36,478 nt of DNA from Adonisia turfae CCMR0081 (GTDB taxonomy: Bacteria > Cyanobacteriota > Cyanobacteriia > Phormidesmidales > Phormidesmidaceae): assembly GCF_011009555.1 (NCBI RefSeq), contig NZ_QXHD01000004.1, forward strand, positions 1,409,253 through 1,445,730. The letters are read 5' to 3'. The first letter of the stretch is position 1. Every line of letters begins with the position of its first letter. Under the pieces are notes generated by a model that saw only the letters and a list, made by a program, of their open reading frames with translations, did no database searches and was not told the DNA's origin. The position numbers and the translations under genes are program-made. Below are positions 1-10,320 of this stretch, in pieces.

Positions 1-2150
<2,150 letters not shown>

Positions 2151-2208
2151 GCCGGCTGAGCCCATAGATGGCCTAATACGTCTATGACAACAGAATCCTC
2201 TGAAGGCT

Positions 2209-2271
2209 AAAACAATTTCATTTTACTAGTCTCTGCCGTGGCTTGCATCGTGGCAGAGGCTATATTGTTTT
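2209..2271. terminator. Stem-loop terminator after the PKS/NRPS gene
   Basis: Inner arms CTCTGCC (2231-2237) and GGCAGAG (2252-2258) lie inside outer arms AAAACAAT (2209-2216) and ATTGTTTT (2264-2271). The A-tract and T-tract make it usable in both directions. It sits 60-120 bp after the stop codon. Confidence 0.6.
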
Positions 2272-2417
2272 CAAAAATGAAACTAAGTATCAATAGTGAT
2301 TTAGCAATAGGCATACACTATGAAAGCTTTTGTATCTTGAATTTGCAGCCTTTTTATATAAATTTTCAACATATTAGCTTGATTTCAGTATAAAAAACTA
2401 CTTTCGGCATGGCTGTA

Positions 2418-2442
2418 TTTAATGAAAATGAATATCATTAAA
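2418..2442. promoter_or_regulatory. Putative Fur box
   Basis: The site has perfect 8-bp inverted arms, TTTAATGA (2418-2425) and TCATTAAA (2435-2442). The core TGAAAATGAATATCA (2423-2437) matches the 7-1-7 Fur consensus TGATAATNATTATCA at 13 of 15 positions. It lies 45-70 bp upstream of the sucrase/ferredoxin-like start, a suitable place for iron-dependent repression. Confidence 0.65.
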
Positions 2443-2487
2443 TAGAAGGTTTCATAAAAAGGGGCAGTACCCTCTGTCATAGTGAAC

Positions 2488-3432
2488 ATGCAGACAGCAA
2501 CATTAACTCGATCTAAATCTTTAATTGGTACAGCTGTTCCAGCTAATACCTTTATCCTGCTTGAGGTGCCGCCACCGTGGGATAAGCCAGCCTTGTTGTC
2601 GTCAGGGGTGCCTGAGTCCTTAAGGAAGGTGGTTAGGTCGTTATTGGTTGCCAAGTCTGATGTGCGTGTGCACCTGATTGCTAATGAAGAGTCTGGGCAG
2701 CAACAGCGGCGGCGCATTTTAATTTTTCGGCGTGCTTGTTTGCCAACTGACAGTGGCCTCCAAACCGAACAGGTGAATACTTTAGTGAAAGACTATGGCT
2801 GTTGGGACATTCAAGTTGAATCACCTGATGATATGGCCATAGCCATTGATGATTTCTTTCAGCAGAAATGCCGACCCCTAAAGCTTTCATCACAGCGACA
2901 CTTGATGGTATGTACCCATGCAAGCCACAATGAGTGCTGCGGTATGTATGGTTATCCATTTTATCGAGATGCGATCGCAACTGTTCAGCAACTTGGCCTG
3001 AGTGACGACGTTAAACTGTGGCAAGTTAGTCACATTGGTGGGCATCGATTTGCTCCTACACTCATTGATTTTCCCCAAGGACGTTATTACGGCAATCTGA
3101 ATCAACAATCTCTGATGTGTCTGCTGAAACAATCAGGCAATATGGCACCCTTGTTATCCACCTATAGAGGTTGGAGCCTTCTACCTAAACCGCTTCAGCG
3201 TTTAGAAGCAGAGCTTTGGCGACATCATGGTTGGTCTTGGATGCAGAGCCAGGTATTTGGCCAGATTTTAAAACAATCGACAGCCTATGTATTGGCTGAG
3301 TTGACTGTTAAGTTGCCTGGTCAAAACCTGTTGCGCTACATAGCTGAAGTTCAAAATAATCAATTAAACTGTTATCCACTGGGTTCGTTGGTTGGGAGCG
3401 ATATGCCCAGTTTCTCGATACGGCTTGAGTAA
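2488..3432 (+). CDS. Sucrase/ferredoxin-like family protein (thioredoxin-fold, iron-associated)
   Basis: This 314-aa protein is recognised by the family signature CTHASHNECCGMYG in mid-protein, followed by VSHIGGHRFAPT and a DFPQGRYYG-like segment. Together these are typical of the Suc_Fer-like (sucraseferredoxin) family with its thioredoxin-like [2Fe-2S]-ferredoxin-related fold. The biochemical role is not established; an electron-transfer or Fe-S role is inferred from the conserved Cys and His residues. ATG at 2488 is preferred to GTG at 2482; neither has a strong ribosome-binding site. The Fur box immediately upstream suggests iron control. It shares strand with the PKS/NRPS gene but is separated from it by a terminator. 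Confidence 0.8.
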   Translation: MQTATLTRSKSLIGTAVPANTFILLEVPPPWDKPALLSSGVPESLRKVVRSLLVAKSDVRVHLIANEESGQQQRRRILIFRRACLPTDSGLQTEQVNTLVKDYGCWDIQVESPDDMAIAIDDFFQQKCRPLKLSSQRHLMVCTHASHNECCGMYGYPFYRDAIATVQQLGLSDDVKLWQVSHIGGHRFAPTLIDFPQGRYYGNLNQQSLMCLLKQSGNMAPLLSTYRGWSLLPKPLQRLEAELWRHHGWSWMQSQVFGQILKQSTAYVLAELTVKLPGQNLLRYIAEVQNNQLNCYPLGSLVGSDMPSFSIRLE

Positions 3433-3725
3433 TTGCCCCCACAACTAGGGGTACTTTCAACTGTTCTACCACCTGATGCTAGGAACTACCACTGGCAAGA
3501 TAACTGCCCACGAGCTTTTGTCGAAAACAAAGTGCATAAGGCTGTATAGCTTGCTAAGCCTAGCTTATTAAGTGGCACGAGAGTTTTGCCTCCGGCTAAA
3601 TCTGATCGAGAAATACTATATCGTCTGATAGTGAAGACCTATGGCGAACTTGAATGGATTCCACTACAACAATATAGTAGGTGTTTAGTGGGATAGTTAT
3701 GACTATCTTCACACATATCAAAGCA

Positions 3726-4811
3726 TCAACAGATACGGGGAAGTTGCTCACCACTGAGAAAGTCGAGAATCCGCTGGGATCCAACAGCATTTTTTATTGT
3801 GACCAATGCCCTTTGATCATCTACGACTTGTCCAATAATTTGAGCGTGTGAATGGTACTGTTGCAGGCATTTCCATACATCTGATGCCACACTTGCTGGT
3901 ACAAAAGCAACAAAACGGCCTTCATTAGCGATATACAGTGGATCAAGTCCCAGAATTTCACATGCACCTTGGACCTGCTCTTCCACCGGAATCGCTATAC
4001 TCTCTAGTTCAATGTTCACATGGGCAGCCAATGCAATTTCATTCAGGGCACTGGCTAACCCACCCCGAGTTAGATCCCGTAAACAGTGGATTGGCCAATG
4101 TTGCAGCAATTCAAGAACAGGTTTCACTAAGGGAGCGGAATCACTCTTTATGGTCGTTTCAAACGTCAGCCCTTCTCGGGCAGACAAAATAGCAATGCCA
4201 TGACGGCCAACATCTCCACTGAGAATGATCACATCGCCTACTTGAACAGAAGAGGGACCGATCAAACCGTCGTGCTGAAGCACACCAATCCCAGATGTGT
4301 TGATAAATATCCCATCTCCCTTGCCCCGATCAACGACCTTGGTATCGCCGGTAACAATCTGTACGTGGGACTGTTGCATGGCTGCTTGGATTGACTGCAC
4401 CACTTGCCACAGGGTTTCCATCGGCAGCCCCTCTTCTAGAATAAAACTAAGACTGAGATAGTGCGGTCTTGCGCCGGCCATAGCCAGATCATTGACCGTG
4501 CCATAAACAGCCAGGGAACCAATATCACCCCCTGGAAAAAACAGCGGGGTGACCACATAGGAATCGGTAGTAAATGCCAACCGGTTACCGGCCATGGTTA
4601 AACTAGCGGCATCATGCTGCCAGTCTGGGTCCGGCTGGAATGTAGCTAGCAACATAGTCTCAATGAGCTGGTGCATGAGACGTCCGCCGCCGCCATGGGC
4701 CAGAAGGACTTGAGGATATTGATGAATGGGAATGGGACAGGCAGCATGCATAACATTATCTGGGTTTAACTTGACGCCCTGCCTGGAGTTGCCCATTGAG
4801 GTGCAGGACAA
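3726..4811 (-). CDS. hypE: Hydrogenase maturation protein HypE
   Basis: HypE dehydrates the thiocarboxamide on its C-terminal Cys to thiocyanate, supplying CN ligands for the NiFe site together with HypF. The N-terminal [16 protein letters not shown] motif is the PurM-like ATP-binding start, and the protein ends in the diagnostic PRIC with the terminal Cys that carries carbamoyl/cyanide. Length is up to 361 aa. Three in-frame ATGs are possible (4811, 4796, 4751); by family length the 4751 start, just before the conserved segment, is the shortest plausible one. Unlike hypA, B, F, C and D it is alone here, about 5 kb from hypD, behind its own copy of the shared promoter element at 4950-4966. 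Confidence 0.95.
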   Translation of the reverse strand: MSCTSMGNSRQGVKLNPDNVMHAACPIPIHQYPQVLLAHGGGGRLMHQLIETMLLATFQPDPDWQHDAASLTMAGNRLAFTTDSYVVTPLFFPGGDIGSLAVYGTVNDLAMAGARPHYLSLSFILEEGLPMETLWQVVQSIQAAMQQSHVQIVTGDTKVVDRGKGDGIFINTSGIGVLQHDGLIGPSSVQVGDVIILSGDVGRHGIAILSAREGLTFETTIKSDSAPLVKPVLELLQHWPIHCLRDLTRGGLASALNEIALAAHVNIELESIAIPVEEQVQGACEILGLDPLYIANEGRFVAFVPASVASDVWKCLQQYHSHAQIIGQVVDDQRALVTIKNAVGSQRILDFLSGEQLPRIC

Positions 4812-4929
4812 TGTGTTCTTCAGGCTGTAAACTGCCTGTTATCTCAGCGGCCATAGTACTGCACTGAAACACAAATCCCACTGACTGACGGCGAAACCAT
4901 GTCAGGGCTTGCTCATTAAACTCCCACAT
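4756..4929 (-). CDS. Possible leader ORF ahead of hypE
   Basis: A 57-aa frame begins with [12 protein letters not shown] and ends with TAA at 4756-4758, four bases before the innermost hypE ATG at 4751. Its ATG coincides with the start site expected from the -10 hexamer at 4935-4940, so it would be leaderless. No Shine-Dalgarno is visible. It overlaps the N-terminal codons of hypE if hypE starts at 4811. I do not recognise the sequence; it may be only the untranslated leader. Confidence 0.22.
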   Translation of the reverse strand: MWEFNEQALTWFRRQSVGFVFQCSTMAAEITGSLQPEEHIVLHLNGQLQAGRQVKPR

Positions 4930-4934
4930 GATAA

Positions 4935-4966
4935 ACATTAGCTTAAAAATGTGAAGAAGTTGTGAG
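4935..4966 (-). promoter_or_regulatory. Shared anoxia-type element plus -10, upstream of hypE
   Basis: On the coding strand the 17-mer CTCACAACTTCTTCACA (4966-4950) is followed by 9 nt and TAATGT (4940-4935). It is a member of the 11-bp direct-repeat family described in the findings, oriented toward hypE. Confidence 0.75.
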
Positions 4967-5054
4967 CAGACGCCCATCAGGCCATAATATAGAATTGTAT
5001 TCTTCTCTTATCTTCCCTCTCTTCTACTAAAATCCACATACCACTCCATTCTTC

Positions 5055-5086
5055 CTCATGAGTTCCTCAAACTATTCTTTTACAGT
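5055..5086 (+). promoter_or_regulatory. Shared element plus -10, upstream of small membrane protein
   Basis: CTCATGAGTTCCTCAAA (5055-5071) is followed by 9 nt and TACAGT (5081-5086). It points rightward, toward the gene at 5155, and away from the hypE copy 90 bp to its left. Confidence 0.8.
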
Positions 5087-5154
5087 GTAGTTGAGGACTT
5101 AGCTCAGCTGCCCAAGTTCTCTTCATCCCCTAGCCAGCCATAGGAAGAAGCAGT

Positions 5155-5376
5155 ATGTGGACCATATTTTTTAGTGCCGCTGCAATTTTGCTCATAGCTA
5201 TAAGAGTCTTTCTCACAGCCGATAAACAATTTGAAGTCATCTCTGCTGGGCTTACCGCCACGGCCTGTGTGATGATTTTGATTGGAGTTGCTCCTCCGGC
5301 ACTTCAGATCGCCTTGCTAGTAGCTATTTTCCTGATTGAAAACTGGGTTTTGGATCACCAACCCAAAGCCAGTTAA
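5155..5376 (+). CDS. Small integral membrane protein, unknown function
   Basis: This 73-aa protein is almost entirely hydrophobic, with likely segments at residues ~2-20, ~27-45 and ~46-65 and a polar C-terminal tail DHQPKAS. An AGGAAG ribosome-binding site lies about 8 nt before the ATG. I do not recognise a family. It stands alone, divergent from hypE, behind its own strong copy of the shared promoter element, so it is probably co-regulated with the hydrogenase genes. Its size and placement suggest an accessory inner- or thylakoid-membrane peptide; this is inference. Confidence 0.7.
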   Translation: MWTIFFSAAAILLIAIRVFLTADKQFEVISAGLTATACVMILIGVAPPALQIALLVAIFLIENWVLDHQPKAS

Positions 5377-5567
5377 CTATCTACCGCAATACCCATTAGT
5401 TTCTTCGAGGAAATTATCGACTGACTTCATTGTGGATACGGTAACAAGCCCATCCATTACCCATGAGTTGACGAGGTGAGGATTAACGAATATTCACAAT
5501 ACCTATTGAAAATTATCGATTCCAGAACTTGTTGAGCATGCGATCGCATTCATCTCATTGAGCTAGC

Positions 5568-5614
5568 TACCCTGAGACTGGGGAATATCTCAAAAGTCTC
5601 AGGGTATTTTTTTT
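5568..5614 (+). terminator. Rho-independent terminator
   Basis: A perfect 12-bp stem, TACCCTGAGACT (5568-5579) with AGTCTCAGGGTA (5595-5606), is followed directly by eight T residues. It ends rightward transcription from the 5155 gene, and the T-tract abuts the stop codon of the convergent universal stress gene. Confidence 0.9.
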
Positions 5615-6087
5615 CAGGATGGAATTGTCATTACTGGACAAGACGCATGGTGCAAAACATAGTTGCTAATACTACCCAAGAACAATTCATCTAGTTTAGA
5701 ACGATCAGGTTGCCGAATAACAATCAGATCAGCCTCCCAATTATCGGCCATATGACAAATAACATGACCAGTGTTACCGACATTTTGTGAAAACTCAGCC
5801 TTTACTCCAGCAGTTTGAGCCTTTTCTGCTAAAGCTTTGAGCATTGCCAACCCTTGATTTTCGACATCTTCCCACCGTTGTTGATAGCCCTGCATCAGCT
5901 CATCTGTAATGACTGGATACCGATACAAGGTTGGATTAGGAAGTGCTGGAGTACTCCTCATCTCAGGAGAGATCACATGGAGCAACATCAAACCTGCCTG
6001 ATTTTGTTGCGCTAGAACAAGAGCCTGATCAAAAACACCTTGATCGGTCATAGTTGTCTGAATTGGTGCAAGTATCTTAGAAAACAT
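5614..6087 (-). CDS. Universal stress protein (UspA family)
   Basis: This 157-aa single Usp domain starts MFSKILAPIQTT, the first beta strand. It ends with a Usp-type C-terminus containing DLIVIRQPDR, LFLGSISNYVLHHASCPV and MTI. The usual ATP-binding G-x2-G-x9-G-S/T pattern is altered: the first glycine of the family GSHGR-like loop is replaced (IRQPDRSK), so nucleotide binding is uncertain. The gene is divergent from ftsH. No copy of the shared promoter element was found in its upstream region (6088-6300), in contrast to most neighbours. Usp proteins often accompany growth arrest and oxygen limitation. Confidence 0.9.
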   Translation of the reverse strand: MFSKILAPIQTTMTDQGVFDQALVLAQQNQAGLMLLHVISPEMRSTPALPNPTLYRYPVITDELMQGYQQRWEDVENQGLAMLKALAEKAQTAGVKAEFSQNVGNTGHVICHMADNWEADLIVIRQPDRSKLDELFLGSISNYVLHHASCPVMTIPS

Positions 6088-6226
6088 AGAGCCTCGATCT
6101 AAGTGGATAATGTAGAGGGGAACATTACTATTTTTATCTATCTCTACAAAAATATCTTTAGTTGTTAATCCAAATTATTTTTTGTAATCAAGCAACGTGC
6201 TTGAAACAACAAAAGCTATCACTAAA

Positions 6227-6248
6227 CCCCATTACCCCATCACTCATC
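6227..6248 (+). repeat. Heptamer-type repeat, copy 1
   Basis: A 22-nt stretch rich in CCCCATNAC units recurs as a perfect reverse complement at 30242-30263, 24 kb away. It resembles the short heptameric repeats common in cyanobacterial intergenic DNA. Confidence 0.7.
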
Positions 6249-6303
6249 CACCCATCGACAGCCCCAACCTGAGTCTTTTTTTGTGCAGTCCCCCAATACC
6301 ATG

Positions 6304-6335
6304 CTCACAAGTTCCTCAAATAAAATCTTTATATT
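6304..6335 (+). promoter_or_regulatory. Shared element plus -10, upstream of ftsH
   Basis: CTCACAAGTTCCTCAAA (6304-6320) matches the consensus completely. It is followed by 9 nt and TATATT (6330-6335). The ftsH start lies about 70 bp downstream. Confidence 0.85.
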
Positions 6336-6406
6336 AAAGACATACGACAGATGCCACCAAACTTTTAGCTGCTGTAGCAGCTGTGTAGATACGATTGCTC
6401 AATGCT

Positions 6407-8377
6407 ATGCCAGAACATTCCTCGCCACCTCGCTCAACTCCACCACAAAAGAATTCATCTGGATTCAAATCACCCCTAATTAATCTAGGATGGCTGGTGG
6501 TTGGGCTGTTGATCATGATGTTCACAGTTACCCGCATGCCACAACGATCTAAGGAAGTAGCCTACAGTGAGTTTCTCAACCAGGTTGAAAGTGGCCAGGT
6601 CGCTAAGGTACACATTAGTGAGCACCAGATTCAATACACTCTCAAAACATCGGCTGATCAAGAACCAGCAGACACTGAGACTGTATCGAAAACATCCGTG
6701 ACCACCCCCTTACCCGATGATCCCGATCTCTCCCGTATTCTACGCAGGCATGGTGTTGAAATTACAGCCACAGCCGCCAATGAAAACAACTGGTTGGTCG
6801 GACTTTGGCTCCTTGGATTTCCCCTATTATTGTTATGGATATTATGGGGAGTCTTTGCCAATAGAATGCAAGAAGGGCCTGCTGCTCTCAATGTTGGTAA
6901 GAGTAAAGCTCGTATTTATGCCCAAGGTAGTACCCATGTCACATTTGATGATGTAGCTGGTGTAGATGAAGCGAAAGAAGAACTACAAGAAATTGTTGAG
7001 TTTTTAAAAGATGCCCAAAAATATACTCGGTTGGGAGCCAAAATCCCTAAGGGTGTTTTGCTAGTTGGCCCACCAGGAACTGGTAAAACCCTATTAGCCC
7101 GAGCCATTGCTGGCGAAGCAGAGGTGCCCTTTTTTAGCATTTCAGCCTCGGAATTTATTGAAATGTTTGTCGGTGTGGGGGCCTCTCGAGTAAGAGACCT
7201 GTTTGAACAAGCCAAAAAACAGGCTCCTTGCATTGTTTTTATCGACGAACTAGATGCACTAGGCAAATCACGTACCGCGAATAATCCCTTTTCTAGTAAC
7301 GATGAACGGGAACAAACCCTGAACCAGCTTTTGGCAGAAATGGATGGATTCGAGCCAAATACAGGTGTGATTTTATTAGCGGCAACTAACCGTCCAGAGG
7401 TATTAGATCCGGCACTGCTTAGATCTGGCCGATTTGACCGACGTGTGGTGGTCGATCGCCCTGATCGTCAGGGTCGAGAAGCTATTTTGCAGGTCCATGC
7501 CAGAACAGTTCACCTATCGGATGATGTAAAACTAGCCAAACTAGCAGCCCGCACTCCTGGCTTTGCTGGGGCTGACCTGGCCAACTTAGTGAATGAAGCC
7601 GCACTCCTGGCCGCCAGGAAAAATCAAGAAGCGGTGATGATGGCTGACTTTAATGAAGCCATTGAACGGATGTTAACAGGGCTAGAAAAGAAATCACGGA
7701 TCCTAAATGATTTAGAAAAACGGACCGTCGCCTATCATGAGGCAGGTCATGCCATCATTGGAACCTTAATGCCAGGCTCTGGTCATGTAGAAAAAATCTC
7801 CATTGTACCTAGAGGAGTCGCTGCATTAGGCTACACGCTTCAGTTACCAGAAGATGATCGGTTCTTGATGATGGAAGATGAGCTGCGGGGGCGACTCATG
7901 ACGTTGTTGGGCGGGCGTGCCGCTGAAGAGTTGATCTTTGATAGAGTATCCACTGGTGCAAGTGATGACATTCAAAAAGCAACTGACCTGGCAGAACGCT
8001 GCATCACCCTCTATGGCATGAGTAAAACTCTCGGACCGGTAGCGATAGAGCGTAACCAGGCTCAGTTTTTAGATGGCTTTGCCCAACCTCGCCGTCCCAT
8101 TAGCCCCCACCTGTCAGAAACCATTGATCAAGAGATCAAAGAACTCATTGACCAAGCGTATCAAATGGCCCTTGAAATTTTAGTTAGAAATCAAGGTGTT
8201 TTAGAAAGTATTGCCCAAAAACTGCTGCAAACAGAAACTCTAGAGGGCGATACATTAGAAACACTGTTATCAGAGCTTCGGCCATCAACAGCGCTGCAAT
8301 CTTGGCTAAATCCAGGACATCAGAGGCTACAGGCAAATAACTTACGAGGAGATTGGCAGTATGAAACACCCTATTAG
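6407..8377 (+). CDS. ftsH: ATP-dependent membrane zinc protease FtsH (paralogue)
   Basis: This is a 656-aa AAA+ protease with two N-terminal membrane segments (~26-44 and ~128-152). Walker A GPPGTGKT is at 221-228, followed by Walker [12 protein letters not shown], a second region of homology with RSGRFDRR, and the zinc site HEAGH at 444-448. The TTG at 6395 allows four extra residues; ATG at 6407 is preferred. FtsH extracts and degrades membrane proteins; in cyanobacteria hexamers turn over photodamaged D1. This copy sits in a fermentation/hydrogenase island behind a perfect copy of the shared element, so it is probably a condition-specific paralogue rather than the housekeeping enzyme. Its 3' end overlaps the next gene by 17 bp. 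Confidence 0.96.
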   Translation: MPEHSSPPRSTPPQKNSSGFKSPLINLGWLVVGLLIMMFTVTRMPQRSKEVAYSEFLNQVESGQVAKVHISEHQIQYTLKTSADQEPADTETVSKTSVTTPLPDDPDLSRILRRHGVEITATAANENNWLVGLWLLGFPLLLLWILWGVFANRMQEGPAALNVGKSKARIYAQGSTHVTFDDVAGVDEAKEELQEIVEFLKDAQKYTRLGAKIPKGVLLVGPPGTGKTLLARAIAGEAEVPFFSISASEFIEMFVGVGASRVRDLFEQAKKQAPCIVFIDELDALGKSRTANNPFSSNDEREQTLNQLLAEMDGFEPNTGVILLAATNRPEVLDPALLRSGRFDRRVVVDRPDRQGREAILQVHARTVHLSDDVKLAKLAARTPGFAGADLANLVNEAALLAARKNQEAVMMADFNEAIERMLTGLEKKSRILNDLEKRTVAYHEAGHAIIGTLMPGSGHVEKISIVPRGVAALGYTLQLPEDDRFLMMEDELRGRLMTLLGGRAAEELIFDRVSTGASDDIQKATDLAERCITLYGMSKTLGPVAIERNQAQFLDGFAQPRRPISPHLSETIDQEIKELIDQAYQMALEILVRNQGVLESIAQKLLQTETLEGDTLETLLSELRPSTALQSWLNPGHQRLQANNLRGDWQYETPY

Positions 8378-8927
8378 CTCAGATCATCACCATCCTAGCT
8401 TTACCCAAACTGTCACAAAGCTATTCGTTATTCTAGGACTCACCCTCTTGCTGATGCTCCTATGGTCTGCGCCTGTCGCCTTAGCAAAGGTGCAGTTTTT
8501 GAAAGAAGCCGATCAATGGGTTTATCATTCACAACAGTCACTCACGGATACAATCGGCAATCAGTGGGATGCAACAGTACTAAAACCCATGGAACAGGAT
8601 AATGCAGGCGTTTATTTATGGTTAACAACTCAAGCAAACAGTGTTTATCTTGATGCTGGCCAGCCACTAGTCGTAGAGACCAATTTAGGGCAAAAATTGA
8701 GTGCCCCTAATCTTACCCAGCAACATTTTATGGGTACATTACCTGCCCCAAATGTCGGTCAATACGATATCCTTACATTGTTTGCATCTATTCAGGATGC
8801 AGAATCTCTACAGCTACAGTTACCTACAAAAACAGAGAGTCCAGTAAGGCTCTCGATTCCTGCTGATGTATTGGAGGAATGGTTAAATGTAGGAACATGC
8901 AAAGGCTTAATTTGTGGGCACCTGTAA
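8361..8927 (+). CDS. DUF3122-type secreted/anchored protein
   Basis: This 188-aa protein has an N-terminal membrane or signal segment at ~20-42 (KLFVILGLTLLLMLLWSAPV) ending in ALA-K, a good signal-peptidase site. The mature part, with the C-terminal LSIPADVLEEWLNV pattern, fits the cyanobacterial DUF3122 family, whose function is unknown. The start overlaps the ftsH stop by 17 bp, so it is translationally coupled and shares the ftsH promoter. A periplasmic or lumenal partner or substrate adaptor for this FtsH is possible but inferred only from context. Confidence 0.75.
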   Translation: MKHPISSDHHHPSFTQTVTKLFVILGLTLLLMLLWSAPVALAKVQFLKEADQWVYHSQQSLTDTIGNQWDATVLKPMEQDNAGVYLWLTTQANSVYLDAGQPLVVETNLGQKLSAPNLTQQHFMGTLPAPNVGQYDILTLFASIQDAESLQLQLPTKTESPVRLSIPADVLEEWLNVGTCKGLICGHL

Positions 8928-8991
8928 AGCGGGCAGCTATCAGTATTTTATGACTGCGGGATGGCTTCCAATTCTGATTGTGTGTGCGAAG

Positions 8992-9114
8992 TTAATCCAG
9001 GGTGAAGAGCCTTAGGGGCAAGCCATCAAGTAGCATCAACTGATACCCTGGAACACCAACTAGAACATCCATGACAAAATGGATAATATTCAGAATGGTA
9101 TACACCAGCGTCAT
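8992..9114 (-). CDS. Possible 40-aa membrane peptide downstream of hypD
   Basis: The ATG lies 16 bp past the hypD stop. The frame starts MTLVYTILNIIHFVMDVLVG and contains one hydrophobic segment, ending LFTLD. It follows a copy of the shared element (9120-9136), but there is no Shine-Dalgarno and no -10 at the usual spacing. It could be the last gene of the nifJ operon, a product of its own promoter from an internal ATG, or not a gene. The family is not recognised. Confidence 0.25.
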   Translation of the reverse strand: MTLVYTILNIIHFVMDVLVGVPGYQLMLLDGLPLRLFTLD

Positions 9115-9119
9115 ACCAA

Positions 9120-9136
9120 GTTGAGAAACTTATGAG
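9120..9136 (-). promoter_or_regulatory. Orphan copy of the shared element at the hypD 3' end
   Basis: The coding strand reads CTCATAAGTTTCTCAAC, overlapping the hypD stop codon (9130-9132). The hexamer at the standard 9-nt spacing is CGCTGG, not a -10. TATACC occurs further downstream. The next leftward reading frame is the doubtful 40-aa ORF. Confidence 0.55.
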
Positions 9137-10239
9137 GCTGAACGGTAACGATAGTAAGCTGCACAGGCCCCTTCGGAAGAGACCATCGGAGCACCGAGGG
9201 GATGCTCTGGGCAGCACTTGGTCCCAAAGGCAGAGCACTCATGGGGCTTTTTGAAACCTTGTAGGATGAGACCGCTGATGCAGGTATTTTCAGAGGGAGA
9301 GGGGGAGAGGGGGAGAGGGGGGATGGTCAATCGGTCGGCAAACCGCAATTGAGCATCCAGGTAATCGTAAGATTTACGTAATCCCAAGCCACTTTGATCA
9401 AGACTGCCCAGACCGCGCCAAACCCGATAAACTACTTGAAACACCTGGTCCATGAGCTGTTGTGCAGGTTGATTACCCTGGATTTGAACAGACCGGGTAT
9501 ATTGATTCTCAACCTGCGCATTACCAGCTTCTAGCTGCTTTAGGCAGAGATAAATCCCCTGCAAAATATCGACGGGTTCAAAGCCAGTTACCACAATGGG
9601 GACGTGGTACTTTGCTGCAATCTCGTGATATGCCCCATAGCCTGTTACCGTACACACATGACCTGCTGCTAAAAACCCCTGTACCTGACAATCTGGTGAT
9701 GACAAAATCGCCTCCATAGCCGGAGGAACGAGCACATGGGCTATCAACACTGAAAAATTCTCAACCTGTTGCTGATGCGCCTGGTAGACTGCCATGGCCG
9801 TTGCTGGAGCCGTAGTCTCAAAGCCAACGGCAAAAAACACCACCTGTCGGTCTGGATGCTTACGGGCTAGTGCTAACGCATCCATCGGGGAATATACCAT
9901 GCGCACATCCCCACCCTGGGCCTTGACACTTAACAAATCTGTAGAGGTACCGGGGACCCGCAGCATATCACCGTAGGAGCAAAAGATAATCTCGGGCTGA
10001 GCAGCCAGTACCAAGGCCTGATCGATAATTGCCATGTCGGTCACACAGACAGGACAGCCAGGACCATGGATTAAGGTGATATCTGGTGGTAACAGCTGAT
10101 CGAGACCGTATTTGACGATGGTGTGGGTTTGACCACCGCAAATCTCCATCAGGGTCCAGGGTTGGGTAATTAGAGATGCAATGGCATCCCCATAATCCTG
10201 TACTATCAAGCCATCTCGATACTCGTCAACATACTTCAT
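9130..10239 (-). CDS. hypD: Hydrogenase maturation protein HypD
   Basis: HypD is the [4Fe-4S] scaffold that, with HypC, assembles Fe(CN)2CO for NiFe hydrogenases. The start MKYVDEYRD at 10239 is the family N-terminus; an upstream ATG at 10260 would add seven residues. Diagnostic motifs are [18 protein letters not shown], the [11 protein letters not shown] segment, and the C-terminal Cys cluster [30 protein letters not shown] (shown in part). Between the core and that cluster, a purine-rich microsatellite (about 9294-9321 on the + strand) encodes a Pro-Ser-Leu linker. It follows the dihydroorotate-dehydrogenase-like gene by ~80 bp and is probably the last securely predicted gene of the nifJ operon. 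Confidence 0.96.
   Translation of the reverse strand: MKYVDEYRDGLIVQDYGDAIASLITQPWTLMEICGGQTHTIVKYGLDQLLPPDITLIHGPGCPVCVTDMAIIDQALVLAAQPEIIFCSYGDMLRVPGTSTDLLSVKAQGGDVRMVYSPMDALALARKHPDRQVVFFAVGFETTAPATAMAVYQAHQQQVENFSVLIAHVLVPPAMEAILSSPDCQVQGFLAAGHVCTVTGYGAYHEIAAKYHVPIVVTGFEPVDILQGIYLCLKQLEAGNAQVENQYTRSVQIQGNQPAQQLMDQVFQVVYRVWRGLGSLDQSGLGLRKSYDYLDAQLRFADRLTIPPLPLSPSPSENTCISGLILQGFKKPHECSAFGTKCCPEHPLGAPMVSSEGACAAYYRYRSAS
9294..9321 (+). repeat. Purine-rich microsatellite inside hypD
   Basis: GAGAGGG/GGGGAGA units are repeated about three to four times. On the coding strand they give a Pro/Ser/Leu linker, so slippage in multiples of three would only alter linker length. Confidence 0.7.
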
Positions 10240-10320
10240 CCAGAGACTATCCGATGACACGGGTCTAGAATATTAATCTTTTTAGTCACGGTTCCCACAA
10301 ATATCAAAGAACCATATGAA

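Larger units (their letters stand above)
2151..2487. other. AT-rich intergenic region with terminator and Fur box
   Basis: This 337-bp gap separates two rightward genes. It contains the terminator hairpin at 2209-2271, an AT-rich stretch, and the Fur-like palindrome at 2418-2442. I see no supported ORF in it. Confidence 0.6.
6088..6406. other. Divergent promoter region between usp and ftsH
   Basis: This ~320-bp gap holds the ftsH copy of the shared element (6304-6335) and a heptamer-type repeat CCCCATTACCCCATCACTCATC (described separately). I see no supported gene in it. Confidence 0.6.

Noticed and set aside
6088..6300. Search for the shared element upstream of the universal stress gene at 5614-6087
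   Set aside because: GAGGGGAACATTACT near 6115 lacks the second half-site; no acceptable match was found.
9294..9321. Repeat tract considered as a CRISPR or structural array
   Set aside because: It is a short purine microsatellite inside hypD coding a linker; there are no spacers.
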